A stretch of 64,000 bases of DNA from Stenotrophomonas rhizophila (GTDB lineage: Bacteria > Pseudomonadota > Gammaproteobacteria > Xanthomonadales > Xanthomonadaceae). The position numbers and the translations under genes were made by a program. Below are positions 54,778 to 63,551 of the stretch, piece by piece (position 1 is the stretch's first letter; the number at the start of each line of letters is the position of its first letter). The DNA lies in the NCBI RefSeq assembly GCF_000661955.1, contig NZ_CP007597.1:861605-925604 (forward strand). The letters are read 5' to 3'. The notes beneath the pieces were generated by a model. The model had not been told where the DNA came from. It ran no database searches and saw nothing but the letters and a program-made list of their open reading frames with translations.

Positions 54778-55093
54778 GTAGAGCCGGGCTCTGCCCGGCT
54801 GAGCGCGCTGCCGGACCACCGGTAGTGCCGGCCGCTGGCCGGCATTGCGTGCAGCCGGGCAGAGCCCGGCTCTACGGGCGGCCGGGACACCGGTATCGCC
54901 GGCCGTGGGTGGGCATTGCACGCAGCCGGGCAGAGCCCGGCTCTACGGGCGGCCGGGACACCGGTAGTGCCGGCCGCTGGCCGGCATCGCGTGGCGTGCA
55001 GCCGGGCAGAGCCCGGCTCTACGAGCGGCCGGGACACCGGTAGTGCCGGCCGCTGGCCGGCATCGCGTGCAGCCGGGCAGAGCCCGGCTCTAC
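54778..55093. repeat. REP array: four ~71-76-bp units plus a leading dyad
   Basis: Units starting at 54822, 54893, 54964 and 55040 each contain a GTAGTGCCGGCC-type dyad and a GCAGCCGGGCAGAGCCCGGCT-type dyad, separated by GGGCGGCCGGGACACCG. The array begins with GTAGAGCCGGGC at 54778 and ends CTCTAC at 55093. The second unit is diverged (GTATCGCCGGCC). It fills the gap between convergent pepP and pepQ. Confidence 0.9.
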
Positions 55094-55106
55094 GGGCCGG
55101 CTGCCG

Positions 55107-56435
55107 TCAATCGGCCGCGGCGAACGCCGGGCGGGTCAGGTTGTCGGCATCGCCGTCGGTGCACAGCACTTCGTCTTCGATGCGGATGCCGCCGTAGGGG
55201 CGGAAGAAGTCGACGCGGCTCCAGTCGATGCTGTCACCGTTACCGGCCTGCTTCACTTCGTCCAGCAGCATGTCGATGAAGTACACGCCCGGTTCGATGG
55301 TCACCACCATGCCCGGCTCCAGCACACGGGTCAGGCGCAGGTACGGATGGCCCTGCGGACGTTCGATGCGGCCGCCGCAGTCGCTGGCGGCGAAACCGGC
55401 CACGTCGTGGACCTGCAGGCCGATCAGGTGGCCCAGGCCGTGCGGGAAGAACGCCGCGCTGACGCCGGTGGCCAGGGCTGCTTCGGGCGATACCTTGAGC
55501 ACGCCGAAGTCCTTCAGGATCCCCATCAACGACAAGTGCGCGTCCACGTGCAGCTGCTTGTAGTCCACCCCGGCACGCACACCGGCGGCCATCTGCTGCT
55601 GGGCCGCGTCGACCGCATCGATCATGGCCTGGAACTCGTCATGGCCGGCGGCGGCATAGGTGCGGGTGATGTCGCTGGCATACCCGTACGCGCTGGCACC
55701 GGCATCGATCAGGAAGCTGCGCAACGGCGTCGGCGCGCTGCGGCCCAGGTCGGTGTAGTGCAGCACGGCGGCATGTTCGTTGAGGCCGATGATGTTGCCG
55801 TAGGGCAGTTCGTTGGCGTCCTGGCCCACCGCACTGCAGTAGGCCATGTGAATCTCGAACTCGCTGGCGCCGGCGCGGAACGCGGCCTCGGCGGCGCGAT
55901 GACCGCGCACGCCCAGGCGCTGGGCCTGGCGCATCAGTGCGATTTCATACGGGGTCTTGTAGCCGCGCTGCCAGTCCAGGTAATGCAGCACCGGCTCGGG
56001 GTTGTTCGGCACGAACGCACCCAAGGCGCTCTGCGGCTCGCCCAGGATCGCGCAGCGCGCCGGGTCCTGGGGCAGCAGCGCCAGGGCATGCTCGGCGCTG
56101 CGGATGATCTCGATGTTGAAGTGCTCCACCCACCAGCCGTTGGGGGCATCGGGCACCACGTGCCAGTAGTCGAACGGCTGGAAGAAGATCAGCGTCGGGC
56201 GCTGGCCGGGGGTGTACACCAGCCAGCTGTTGGGCAGCTTGGTCAGCGGCAGCCACGCCTTGAAGTTCGGGTTCACCGCGTAGGGGTAGTCGCGGTCGTC
56301 GAACGCCTGGTAGTGCTGGGTGCCGCTGGGAATTACCAGGTGGTCGAAACCGCCGCGGGCCAGCGCTTCATCGGCACGCTGGCGCAGCACGCTGACGTGA
56401 TGGGAGTACAGGGCGCCAAGGTCAGGCTGGTTCAT
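55107..56435 (-). CDS. pepQ: Xaa-Pro dipeptidase PepQ
   Basis: 442-residue M24 metallopeptidase that cleaves Xaa-Pro dipeptides. Metal-binding segments are LIDAGASAYGYASDITRTY, FFPHGLGHLIGLQVHDVAG and VVTIEPGVYF, with the final EDEVLCT glutamate. The N-terminal half has the PepQ-specific NPNFKAWLPLT and YTPGQRPTLIFFQPFDYWH stretches. The ATG at 56435 starts at the usual MNQPDLGALY. It is convergent with pepP, another proline-specific enzyme. Confidence 0.94.
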   Translation of the reverse strand: MNQPDLGALYSHHVSVLRQRADEALARGGFDHLVIPSGTQHYQAFDDRDYPYAVNPNFKAWLPLTKLPNSWLVYTPGQRPTLIFFQPFDYWHVVPDAPNGWWVEHFNIEIIRSAEHALALLPQDPARCAILGEPQSALGAFVPNNPEPVLHYLDWQRGYKTPYEIALMRQAQRLGVRGHRAAEAAFRAGASEFEIHMAYCSAVGQDANELPYGNIIGLNEHAAVLHYTDLGRSAPTPLRSFLIDAGASAYGYASDITRTYAAAGHDEFQAMIDAVDAAQQQMAAGVRAGVDYKQLHVDAHLSLMGILKDFGVLKVSPEAALATGVSAAFFPHGLGHLIGLQVHDVAGFAASDCGGRIERPQGHPYLRLTRVLEPGMVVTIEPGVYFIDMLLDEVKQAGNGDSIDWSRVDFFRPYGGIRIEDEVLCTDGDADNLTRPAFAAAD

Positions 56436-56517
56436 CGCGGAGGCTCGTTGGGCAGTGCGGAGTGCAGCCCATGATTCTGCCGCAATCAGGCCCGTCGCGC
56501 TGTGCCGGAACCGGCAC

Positions 56518-56871
56518 TCAGACCGCCGAAGTTTCCTGCGCGATCCACGCCCGCAGCAATTCGCGGTGCTCGCGGCTGAGGGTGATGAAACGGAAGCCCA
56601 CCCAGGCCTGGCCGGGGGCATGGGTCTGCTCGCTCCACAGCTGGTGCGCGCCCACGTCCAGGGCAACGGGCTGGCCGTTCGGGCCGGGAATGGCGAACTG
56701 CAGCTGGTACAGCGCGTCGTCGTGCATCGGTGCCGAGGCCAGCATGAGCATGCCGGTTTCGGAAATATTGCCGAGCCGTCCCACCACTGCCTCGGCCAGC
56801 ATGTCGGTGACAGGCACCAGTTCGGCCACCTGGCGGCGCGGCGCGCGGCGGGTATCGGTATCGGCGGTCAT
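56518..56871 (-). CDS. PilZ-domain protein
   Basis: 117-residue cytoplasmic protein. It starts TRRAPRRQVAELVPV, the RxxxR-type c-di-GMP-binding segment, and continues with GRLGNISETGMLMLAS, the (D/N)xSxxG-type segment, and WVGFRFITLS. These are the PilZ hallmarks, so c-di-GMP binding is likely. Its ATG overlaps the stop of the DUF1631 gene upstream (ATGA), indicating coupled synthesis. Confidence 0.9.
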   Translation of the reverse strand: MTADTDTRRAPRRQVAELVPVTDMLAEAVVGRLGNISETGMLMLASAPMHDDALYQLQFAIPGPNGQPVALDVGAHQLWSEQTHAPGQAWVGFRFITLSREHRELLRAWIAQETSAV

Positions 56872-59336
56872 GGAGCGGTCTCTGCGGCAGGGCCAGGGCC
56901 GGCCAGCGAACGCAGCGTGCGCAGCGTCGCCTGCCAGGCGCGGTCGATCAGGCGGCTCTTGTCCTCGTTGACGATGCGCACCTGGCCATGCGCCATCAGG
57001 CGGGCCAGCGCATCCAGCGAGTGTTCCCCCACCTTCTGCCCGCGCGGATTGACGAACAACGCATTGTCGGTGAGTAGGCTGTACCACGACAGCCGCTGGC
57101 GGCGCAGGTCGCCCTGCTGGTTGGTGGTGAATTCGAACCAGGTGCCGAACGGCAGCGTGCGCAGCTGGCGATAGCAGTCTTCCTCGGCCAGGCTGCGTGC
57201 CAGCGGCGCGACCTTGCGTGGCTCGTGGCCCTCGCCCTGTTCGCCCAGGCGGGTGCGGGCACGGATCCGGGCGGTCAGCTCGGTGCGCGAACTGCCTTCA
57301 TCTTCGCCGCCCGGGGAGGACAGGCGCCGCGCGATCGCGGCCGCTTCGTCCTGGTGGTAGCCCACCTGCAGCAGCGCGGCTTCCACCTGGCCGCCCAGGT
57401 CGGCATCGCTCGGCGCGGTGCCGGGCGGCTGGCAGGTCACCTCGGCAATCCGGGCGGTTTCCTGCTCGCGCTGCTGCCATTGCTCGGAGCCTTCGCCATG
57501 CCGAAGCAGGGTGAGGGTGAGCACGTCCGACCACGCCTGCTTCAGCAGCGACTGCACGAAGCGCGGGGGTTCGGATTGGGCGCACAGCTGTTCGATGCTG
57601 GCGCCGGCCTGCTGCTTGGCCGACTCCAGGCGTTCCTTGCCGCGCGCGGCTTCCACATGGCGGCGCTCGGCCAGTTCGGCCTTGTGCGCCAGTGCGCGGA
57701 AGTGCTGCTGGATGTCTTCGTTGGCGGCCTCGAACACCGCCGCGTCGCCCTGGTAGTCGTCCACCACCTGGTCCACGGCGCGGCCCAGCTTCTGCACCAG
57801 CTGCGGGTCCACGTCGTCTTCGCCCAGCCAGTTGGCGCCTGCTTCGGCCACCGCATTGAGCAGCTCCCGCGCGGGATGCTGGTCGCGCACGAAGAACGCC
57901 GGGTCGGACAGGGCGGCCCGGGCCACCGGGACCTGCAGGCGCGCGAGCAGGTCGGCGGCGACCGCGTCCGGGCGCACTTCGCGCTGGATCTGCCCGTAGA
58001 GCATGTCCAGCAGGTCGAAGGTGTCGCTGTCCTTGACGGTCAAGGCGGCCTGCGCGCCATGGTCGGCGCGCATCTGGGCCAGCAGCGCGTTGTGCAGGTC
58101 GGCCATGCTGCGCCGGGCCGTGCCGGTACCGGCGCTTTGCGCCTGCAGTTTGGCCAGGGTGGCATGGACCGATTCGCTGGCCACCGCAACCGGCGGGCCG
58201 GCAGAGGAGGCGGGGCTGGCCGCCGTTGGAACACCCGGCGACTCCACGGCGCCGCAAGCCGCCGCGCCGCTGCTTGCAGCGGTACCGCCAGCACTGCCCG
58301 TCGCCCCGGCAAGGCCCGTGGCGCTGGCTTGGCGCGCGGCGTCGAGCAGCTGGTGCAGGGCAGACATGGCGGGCGCCGACAGATCCTGCGGCGCAGCGCC
58401 TGCTGCTGAAACCGGTGCGTTACTTTCCGCACCGGCGGGCACGGGCGGGCCGGAGCGCAGCGAGGCGGGCAGGTCGCCCATTGCCTCGCTGGTCATCGCC
58501 GCCCACGCGCTGTTGCTGGCCGATCCGCTCCACCCGGTCAGGGGGCGATTGACCTTGCCGCCTTCACGGGCCGGGCCGCTGCGTTCGGCGCCGGTGACGA
58601 TGCGCCGGGTGGTGGCCGACCGCGCCAGGTAGGGGGTGTAGACCAGGCCGGGCAGGACACCTTCGTGGCCGAGCAGGATGTTGGCGCGTTCCAGCAGTTC
58701 GCCCAATCGGTCGATCAACTGGCGGTCGAACACGCGGTAGAGCGCCAGCTGGGTTTCCAGCCCCAGTTCGAAGCGTTCGCCGAGTTCCCGCACGATCCGG
58801 CACAGCACGTGCGGGCCGAACGGCAGGTCTTCGACATCGAACTCCGGGCCGGCGGCGAGCACCGCGAAGCGTTGCCCCAGCAGTTGCAGGGCGCTGGCCG
58901 ACCGTTGCGCCTCGCGGCGGATGATCTCCACCAGCACGATGTCGCGGTCGATGTCGGTGTCGGCCACCAGGGTCAGGGTACTGGCGGTGAGGGTGCTGGC
59001 CGCCGGGGTCGGCACATGGCGCACGCGCGGCTCGCGCAGCTGGGCCAGGGCCTCCCCCAGTGCGTCCAGGAACAGCGGGGCGAACTGTGCGTTGACCTCG
59101 TGCAGGCGCCGGGTCTGGGCGTAGATGTCGGCCTGGATCTGGCTGTTGCGTGCGCGCTCGGCATCGCGGAACAGCTCGCGCTCCAGTTCGACGATGGTCA
59201 GTTTCAGCGGGGTGGCCAGGGTCTGCGCGGCCAACGCGTGCAGCGACGCCAGCAGGCGGCGCACGCGCGGCGGCGCGGCCACGTGGGCGAAACGGGCCGG
59301 GTCGGTCTGGGACGATGAAGGTGCGGACGCAGACAT
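56868..59336 (-). CDS. DUF1631 family protein
   Basis: 822-residue protein of the DUF1631 family, sometimes misannotated as thymidine phosphorylase. The N-terminal ~250 residues are helical (FLDALGEALAQL, IVLVEIIRREAQRSASALQLLG), then comes a long Ala/Ser/Pro-rich low-complexity linker around 300-440. A C-terminal domain follows with WFEFTTNQQGDLRRQRLSWY near residue 730, which itself resembles a PilZ-like beta segment. The overlap with the PilZ gene suggests both act in c-di-GMP-dependent output. Function unproven. Confidence 0.87.
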   Translation of the reverse strand: MSASAPSSSQTDPARFAHVAAPPRVRRLLASLHALAAQTLATPLKLTIVELERELFRDAERARNSQIQADIYAQTRRLHEVNAQFAPLFLDALGEALAQLREPRVRHVPTPAASTLTASTLTLVADTDIDRDIVLVEIIRREAQRSASALQLLGQRFAVLAAGPEFDVEDLPFGPHVLCRIVRELGERFELGLETQLALYRVFDRQLIDRLGELLERANILLGHEGVLPGLVYTPYLARSATTRRIVTGAERSGPAREGGKVNRPLTGWSGSASNSAWAAMTSEAMGDLPASLRSGPPVPAGAESNAPVSAAGAAPQDLSAPAMSALHQLLDAARQASATGLAGATGSAGGTAASSGAAACGAVESPGVPTAASPASSAGPPVAVASESVHATLAKLQAQSAGTGTARRSMADLHNALLAQMRADHGAQAALTVKDSDTFDLLDMLYGQIQREVRPDAVAADLLARLQVPVARAALSDPAFFVRDQHPARELLNAVAEAGANWLGEDDVDPQLVQKLGRAVDQVVDDYQGDAAVFEAANEDIQQHFRALAHKAELAERRHVEAARGKERLESAKQQAGASIEQLCAQSEPPRFVQSLLKQAWSDVLTLTLLRHGEGSEQWQQREQETARIAEVTCQPPGTAPSDADLGGQVEAALLQVGYHQDEAAAIARRLSSPGGEDEGSSRTELTARIRARTRLGEQGEGHEPRKVAPLARSLAEEDCYRQLRTLPFGTWFEFTTNQQGDLRRQRLSWYSLLTDNALFVNPRGQKVGEHSLDALARLMAHGQVRIVNEDKSRLIDRAWQATLRTLRSLAGPGPAAETAP

Positions 59337-59426
59337 CCGTTGTGGTTCCGGCTCCCCTGAGAGTAAGGAATCTAACGGTTTCGCGGTGTCCCCGCCAGAA
59401 GGGATCCCCCGACACCCGGCGCTGCT

Positions 59427-59580
59427 CTTCGCGCACGGTCGGGATGTCGCCAACGGCAGCCGACCAACGGTCGGCTCTACCCCCACGCATTGCCCCCGCC
59501 GTAGAGCCGACCGTTGGTCGGCTGTTCTTCGCGCACGGCCAGGATGTCGCCAACAGCAGCCGACCAACGGTCGGCTCTAC
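59427..59580. repeat. SMAG cluster with a 100-bp-spaced direct repeat
   Basis: Three SMAG half-elements at 59458-59480, 59501-59523 and 59558-59580. A 54-bp block starting CTTCGCGCACGG and ending CGGTCGGCTCTAC occurs at 59427 and again at 59527, exactly 100 bp apart with few differences. The last CTAC gives the hemW stop codon. Confidence 0.88.
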
Positions 59581-60803
59581 GCGGGGAGGAACAGTTCGAC
59601 CACGTCGTTGGTGAAACGCCGGCCCAGCTCGGTGGGGCGGGCATGCTCGCCGTCCAGGGTCATCCAGCCGCGCTGGATCGCCGCCTGCAAGGGCACGGCG
59701 ATGCTCGCGCGCTCCAGACCGGTGCGCGATTCGAAGTCCTTCAGCGTGAACCCTTCATGCAGACGCAGCAGGTTGAGCATGTACTCGAACGGCAGGCGCT
59801 CGCCATCGATCACGTCATCGCCGCCGATCGCCGCTGCCGTGCCCGCCGCGTCCATGAAGGTCTGCGGGTGCTTGTGCTTCCAACGCCGCAGCACGTGCTG
59901 CTCGGCACCGCTGCTGATCTTGCCGTGCGCGCCCGCGCCGATGCCCAGGTAGTCGCCGAAGCGCCAGTAGTTCAGGTTGTGCGCGCTCTGTCGGCCCGGC
60001 TTGGCGTAGGCGCTCACTTCGTACTGGGCGTAGCCGGCCTCGGCCAGCAGCGCCTGGCAGTGCTCCTGGATGTCCCACGCCGAATCCTCGTCGGGGATGC
60101 CCTGCGGCGGCCGCGCGAAGAACACCGTGTTCGGCTCCAGCGTGAGCTGGTAGTGGGACATGTGCGTGGGCTGCAACGCGAACGCGCGTTCCAGGTCATG
60201 CTCGGCCTGGGCCAGCGTCTGCTGCGGCAGCGCGTACATCAGGTCGATGTTGAAATTGTCGTAGCCCGCATCCTGGGCCAGCTTCACCGCACGCTCGGCT
60301 TCGCTACTGTCGTGGATGCGTCCCAGGCGCTTGAGCGCCTCGTCGTTGAAGGTCTGGATGCCGAAGCTGATGCGGTTCACCCCGGCCGCGCGGTAGCGGT
60401 CGAAACGGCCGTGTTCGGCGGTGCCCGGATTGGTTTCCAGGGTCACTTCCAGGTTCGGCGCAAAGCGCAGCCGGGCCGACGCCGCCTGCAGGAAGCGGTC
60501 GATCGCCTCGGGCGGGAACAGGCTGGGCGTGCCACCGCCGAAGAACACGCTGCTCACCACCCGGCCCCAGACCAGCGGCAGGTCCTGATCCAGATCGCGG
60601 ATCAGGGCGTCGATGTACGCCTCGAACGGCAGTTCACCCTTGGCCGCATGCGAGTTGAAATCGCAGTACGGGCATTTGCGCACGCACCACGGCAGGTGCA
60701 CGTACAGCGCCAGCGGCGGCGGAATCAGCCGCGGCGCGTGGTCGTGGTCGCCCGCGCAGTGTTCGCCGGGCAGGTGGTCGCAATGGTCGTGTGGCTGAGA
60801 CAT
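59577..60803 (-). CDS. hemW: HemW, heme-binding radical-SAM protein (CPO-III-like)
   Basis: 408-residue relative of oxygen-independent coproporphyrinogen oxidase. The radical-SAM cluster is CVRKCPYC (CX3CX2C), followed by FFGGGTPS, ETNPGT and GIQTFND. Members of this YggW/HemW group bind heme and are thought to be heme chaperones. The N-terminus before the core carries an unusual His/Asp/Cys-rich stretch (residues 5-22, six His and two Cys). The stop TAG is the GTAG end of a SMAG element. It is the last gene of the rph-VOC-rdgB-hemW unit. Confidence 0.93.
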   Translation of the reverse strand: MSQPHDHCDHLPGEHCAGDHDHAPRLIPPPLALYVHLPWCVRKCPYCDFNSHAAKGELPFEAYIDALIRDLDQDLPLVWGRVVSSVFFGGGTPSLFPPEAIDRFLQAASARLRFAPNLEVTLETNPGTAEHGRFDRYRAAGVNRISFGIQTFNDEALKRLGRIHDSSEAERAVKLAQDAGYDNFNIDLMYALPQQTLAQAEHDLERAFALQPTHMSHYQLTLEPNTVFFARPPQGIPDEDSAWDIQEHCQALLAEAGYAQYEVSAYAKPGRQSAHNLNYWRFGDYLGIGAGAHGKISSGAEQHVLRRWKHKHPQTFMDAAGTAAAIGGDDVIDGERLPFEYMLNLLRLHEGFTLKDFESRTGLERASIAVPLQAAIQRGWMTLDGEHARPTELGRRFTNDVVELFLPA

Positions 60804-60812
60804 GGAATTCAC

Positions 60813-60838
60813 GGGTAGTGCCGGCCGCTGGCCGGCTC
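60813..60838 (+). repeat. REP element, GTAGTGCCGGCC variant, between hemW and rdgB
   Basis: GTAGTGCCGGCCGCTGGCCG followed by GCTCTC, the same short dyad seen in the 54.8 kb array and at 26921. It lies inside a likely operon. Confidence 0.75.
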
Positions 60839-60861
60839 TCCAGACATCATCAGGGGTGGCA

Positions 60862-61458
60862 TCACAGCAACGCGGGCAGTTTCTGCTTGAGCAACTGCAG
60901 GGCCAGCGCGCGATGGCTGATGGCATTCTTCTGCGCGGGGTCCATTTCCGCCGCGGTCAGGCCGTGCGTCGGGTCCAGGAATACCGGGTTGTAGCCGAAG
61001 CCGTTGCTGCCGCGCGTTTCGTCCAGGATCATCCCTTCCCAGCTGCCTTCGCAGATCAGCGGCTGCGGGTCGTTGGCGTGGCGCAGCAGCACGATCACCG
61101 CGTAGAAGCGGGCGGTGCGGCGCTCGGCCGGCACCTCGCGCAGCGCGTCGAGCAGCTTGGCGTTGTTGGCCGCATCGTTGGTCGGACTGCCCGCGTAGCG
61201 CGCGCTGTACAGACCGGGCGCGCCGTCCAGCGCGTCCACGATCAGGCCCGAATCGTCGGCCAGCGCCGGCAGGCCGGTGACGGCACTGGCGTGGCGGGCC
61301 TTGATCAGCGCGTTCTCGACGAAGGTCAGGCCGGTTTCCGGCACGTCACTGACGCCCAGCTCGCCCTGCGCCACGATCTGCAGCGGCAGGTCGCCCAGCA
61401 TGGCCTGCAGTTCCTTCAGCTTGCCGGCGTTGCCGCTGGCCAGTACCAGTGTCTTCAT
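60862..61458 (-). CDS. rdgB: dITP/XTP pyrophosphatase (Ham1/RdgB)
   Basis: 198-residue house-cleaning enzyme that hydrolyses dITP, ITP and XTP to monophosphates and PPi. Family motifs are LVLASGNAGKLKEL at the start, TFVENALIKARHA, ALADDSGLIVDAL and the base-recognition GSNGFGYNPVF and a terminal SHRALAL. Its ATG overlaps the VOC-gene stop (ATGA). Confidence 0.96.
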   Translation of the reverse strand: MKTLVLASGNAGKLKELQAMLGDLPLQIVAQGELGVSDVPETGLTFVENALIKARHASAVTGLPALADDSGLIVDALDGAPGLYSARYAGSPTNDAANNAKLLDALREVPAERRTARFYAVIVLLRHANDPQPLICEGSWEGMILDETRGSNGFGYNPVFLDPTHGLTAAEMDPAQKNAISHRALALQLLKQKLPALL

Positions 61459-61841
61459 TTCGGCTCCAGCAGGTCCCAGGTGTTGCCATACAGGTCGCGG
61501 AACACCGCCACGGTGGCGTACACCTCGTTGCGCGGGGTCTCCAGAAATTCCACGCCACGCGCGGTCATCGCGGCGTGGTCGCGCCAGAAATCGTCGGTGT
61601 TCAGGAAGAAGCCGACGCGGCCGCCGGTCTGGTTGCCGATCCGGCTGCGCTGCTCGTCATTGCTGGCACGCGCCAGCAGCAGGGCAGCTGCGCTGCCGTC
61701 GCTCGGACCGACCACCACCCAGCGCTTGTCGCCCTGGTCGATGTCGTCGATCAGGGCGAAGCCGAGCATGCCGGTGTACCAGGCAATGGCCTCGTCGTAG
61801 TCGGCCACCACCAGGGTGGTCAGCGCGATGCGGCGGTTCAT
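61455..61841 (-). CDS. VOC (glyoxalase-like) protein
   Basis: 128-residue single-domain protein of the vicinal-oxygen-chelate fold. It has [23 protein letters not shown] at the N-terminus, [17 protein letters not shown] in the middle and [10 protein letters not shown] at the end, fitting lactoylglutathione-lyase-like proteins. The substrate is unknown. It overlaps both rph and rdgB by four bases, so it is part of their operon. Confidence 0.9.
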   Translation of the reverse strand: MNRRIALTTLVVADYDEAIAWYTGMLGFALIDDIDQGDKRWVVVGPSDGSAAALLLARASNDEQRSRIGNQTGGRVGFFLNTDDFWRDHAAMTARGVEFLETPRNEVYATVAVFRDLYGNTWDLLEPK

Positions 61842-62566
61842 GCAGACGCCAGGGCGGCCTGCTGCGCCGCGAACAGGTCCTTGATGCCCTTCTCGGCCAG
61901 CACCAGCAGCGCGTCCAGCTCGTCGCGGCGGAACGCGTGGCCTTCGGCGGTGCCCTGCAGTTCGATGAAACCGCCGCCGTCGTTCATGACCACGTTCATG
62001 TCGGTGTCGCAGTCACTGTCTTCGGCGTAGTCCAGGTCGAGCACCGGGGTGCCGCGGTACACGCCCACCGACACCGCCGCCACCGCGCCGAAGATCGGGT
62101 TGCGCTTGATGTCGCCGCGCTTGATCAGGAAGTTCACCGCGTCCACCAGCGCCACGTAGGCACCGGTGATGGCGGCGGTACGGGTGCCGCCATCGGCCTG
62201 CAGGACGTCGCAGTCCAGGGTGATGGTGCGTTCGCCCAAAGCGCCGCGGTCGATGCAGGCGCGCAGGGTGCGGCCGATCAGGCGCTGGATTTCCAGCGTG
62301 CGGCCGCCCTGCTTGCCGCGCGCCGCTTCGCGGTCGTTGCGGGTGTGGGTGGAGCGCGGCAGCATGCCGTACTCGGCGGTGACCCAGCCTTCGCCCTTGC
62401 CACGCAGGAAGCCGGGCACGCGGTTTTCCACGCTGGCGGTGCACAGCACGCGGGTTTCACCGAAGCTGACCAGCACCGAGCCCTCGGCGTGACGGGTGAA
62501 GGCGCGCTCGATGCGCACTTCGCGCAGCTGGTCGGCCTGGCGGCCGCTGGGACGGGTGTCGGACAT
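61838..62566 (-). CDS. rph: Ribonuclease PH
   Basis: 242-residue phosphorolytic 3' exonuclease that trims tRNA precursors. Motifs seen are [25 protein letters not shown] (in part: [16 protein letters not shown]), [17 protein letters not shown], the [15 protein letters not shown] region, [22 protein letters not shown] (in part: [17 protein letters not shown]) and [17 protein letters not shown]. First gene of the rph-VOC-rdgB-hemW unit, divergent from yicC. Confidence 0.97.
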   Translation of the reverse strand: MSDTRPSGRQADQLREVRIERAFTRHAEGSVLVSFGETRVLCTASVENRVPGFLRGKGEGWVTAEYGMLPRSTHTRNDREAARGKQGGRTLEIQRLIGRTLRACIDRGALGERTITLDCDVLQADGGTRTAAITGAYVALVDAVNFLIKRGDIKRNPIFGAVAAVSVGVYRGTPVLDLDYAEDSDCDTDMNVVMNDGGGFIELQGTAEGHAFRRDELDALLVLAEKGIKDLFAAQQAALASA

Positions 62567-62690
62567 GCGTTGGGGTTCCGTGGAAGCTGGGGGAACGCGA
62601 CCATGCCCGCACCCCGAGGGGGCAGGCAGGGAGGCTCGAATGAGACCGCTAGGGTACCATTCCCCCTTTGGGAACATCGGAAAACCCACC

Positions 62691-63551
62691 ATGATTCGAA
62701 GCATGACCGCCTATGCCGGCGGCGAGCGCGCCACCCGCTGGGGCACGCTGGCCTGTGAGCTGCGCTCGGTCAACCACCGGTTCCTGGAGGTGGGCGTGCG
62801 CCTGCCCGACGAGCTGCGTGCGTTGGAACCGCAGCTGCGCGAGCGCGTCGCTTCCCGCTGCAGCCGCGGCAAGATCGACCTGGTCATGCGCCTGCGCGCG
62901 CCGGAGGTCACCGGTGCACTGGTGGTCAACGACGTGCTGCTGGCCCAGCTGGGCGAACTGGCCCGCCGTCTGGCGCCGGGCTTCCCCAGCCTGCAGGTGA
63001 GCTTCACCGAGCTGCTGCAGGTGCCGGGCGTGATGCAGGGCGAAGCGGTGGACGCCGCGGCGCTGCATGCCGAGGCGCTGGCCCTGCTGGATGCCACCCT
63101 GGACGGATTCGTGGCCGCGCGTGAGCGTGAAGGCGACAAGCTGGCCGCCGCCATCCAGGAACGCGTGGACGGGGTGGAGCGCATCGCTGCCGAGGTCACC
63201 ACGCTGATTCCGCTGATCCGCGAGGGCCAGCGCACCAAGCTGGCCGCGCGCCTGGCCGACCTGCCGCACCCGGTCGATCCGGGCCGTGCCGAGCAGGAGC
63301 TGGTGATGTGGCTGCAGAAGCTGGACGTGGATGAAGAGCTGGACCGCCTGGGCAGCCACATCGTCGAAATCCGCCGGGTGTTCACCCAGCGCGAGCCGGT
63401 GGGCCGCCGCCTGGACTTCCTGCTGCAGGAATTCAACCGCGAAGCCAACACGCTGGGCTCCAAGTCGGTGGACAGCCGTACCTCCAATGCCGCCGTCGAG
63501 CTGAAGGTGCTGATCGACCAGATCCGCGAACAGGTGCAGAACATCGAATGA
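62691..63551 (+). CDS. yicC: YicC family endoribonuclease
   Basis: 286-residue protein. It starts [12 protein letters not shown], the unmistakable YicC beginning, with [21 protein letters not shown] (in part) and a C-terminal DUF1732 part [20 protein letters not shown]. YicC relatives have been shown to cleave certain small RNAs. Its stop overlaps the gmk start (ATGA), the conserved yicC-gmk pair. Confidence 0.95.
   Translation: MIRSMTAYAGGERATRWGTLACELRSVNHRFLEVGVRLPDELRALEPQLRERVASRCSRGKIDLVMRLRAPEVTGALVVNDVLLAQLGELARRLAPGFPSLQVSFTELLQVPGVMQGEAVDAAALHAEALALLDATLDGFVAAREREGDKLAAAIQERVDGVERIAAEVTTLIPLIREGQRTKLAARLADLPHPVDPGRAEQELVMWLQKLDVDEELDRLGSHIVEIRRVFTQREPVGRRLDFLLQEFNREANTLGSKSVDSRTSNAAVELKVLIDQIREQVQNIE

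Noticed and set aside
54778..55093. CRISPR array
   Set aside because: Repeats are palindromic REP units and the intervening sequence is also repeated, so there are no unique spacers; no cas genes lie nearby.
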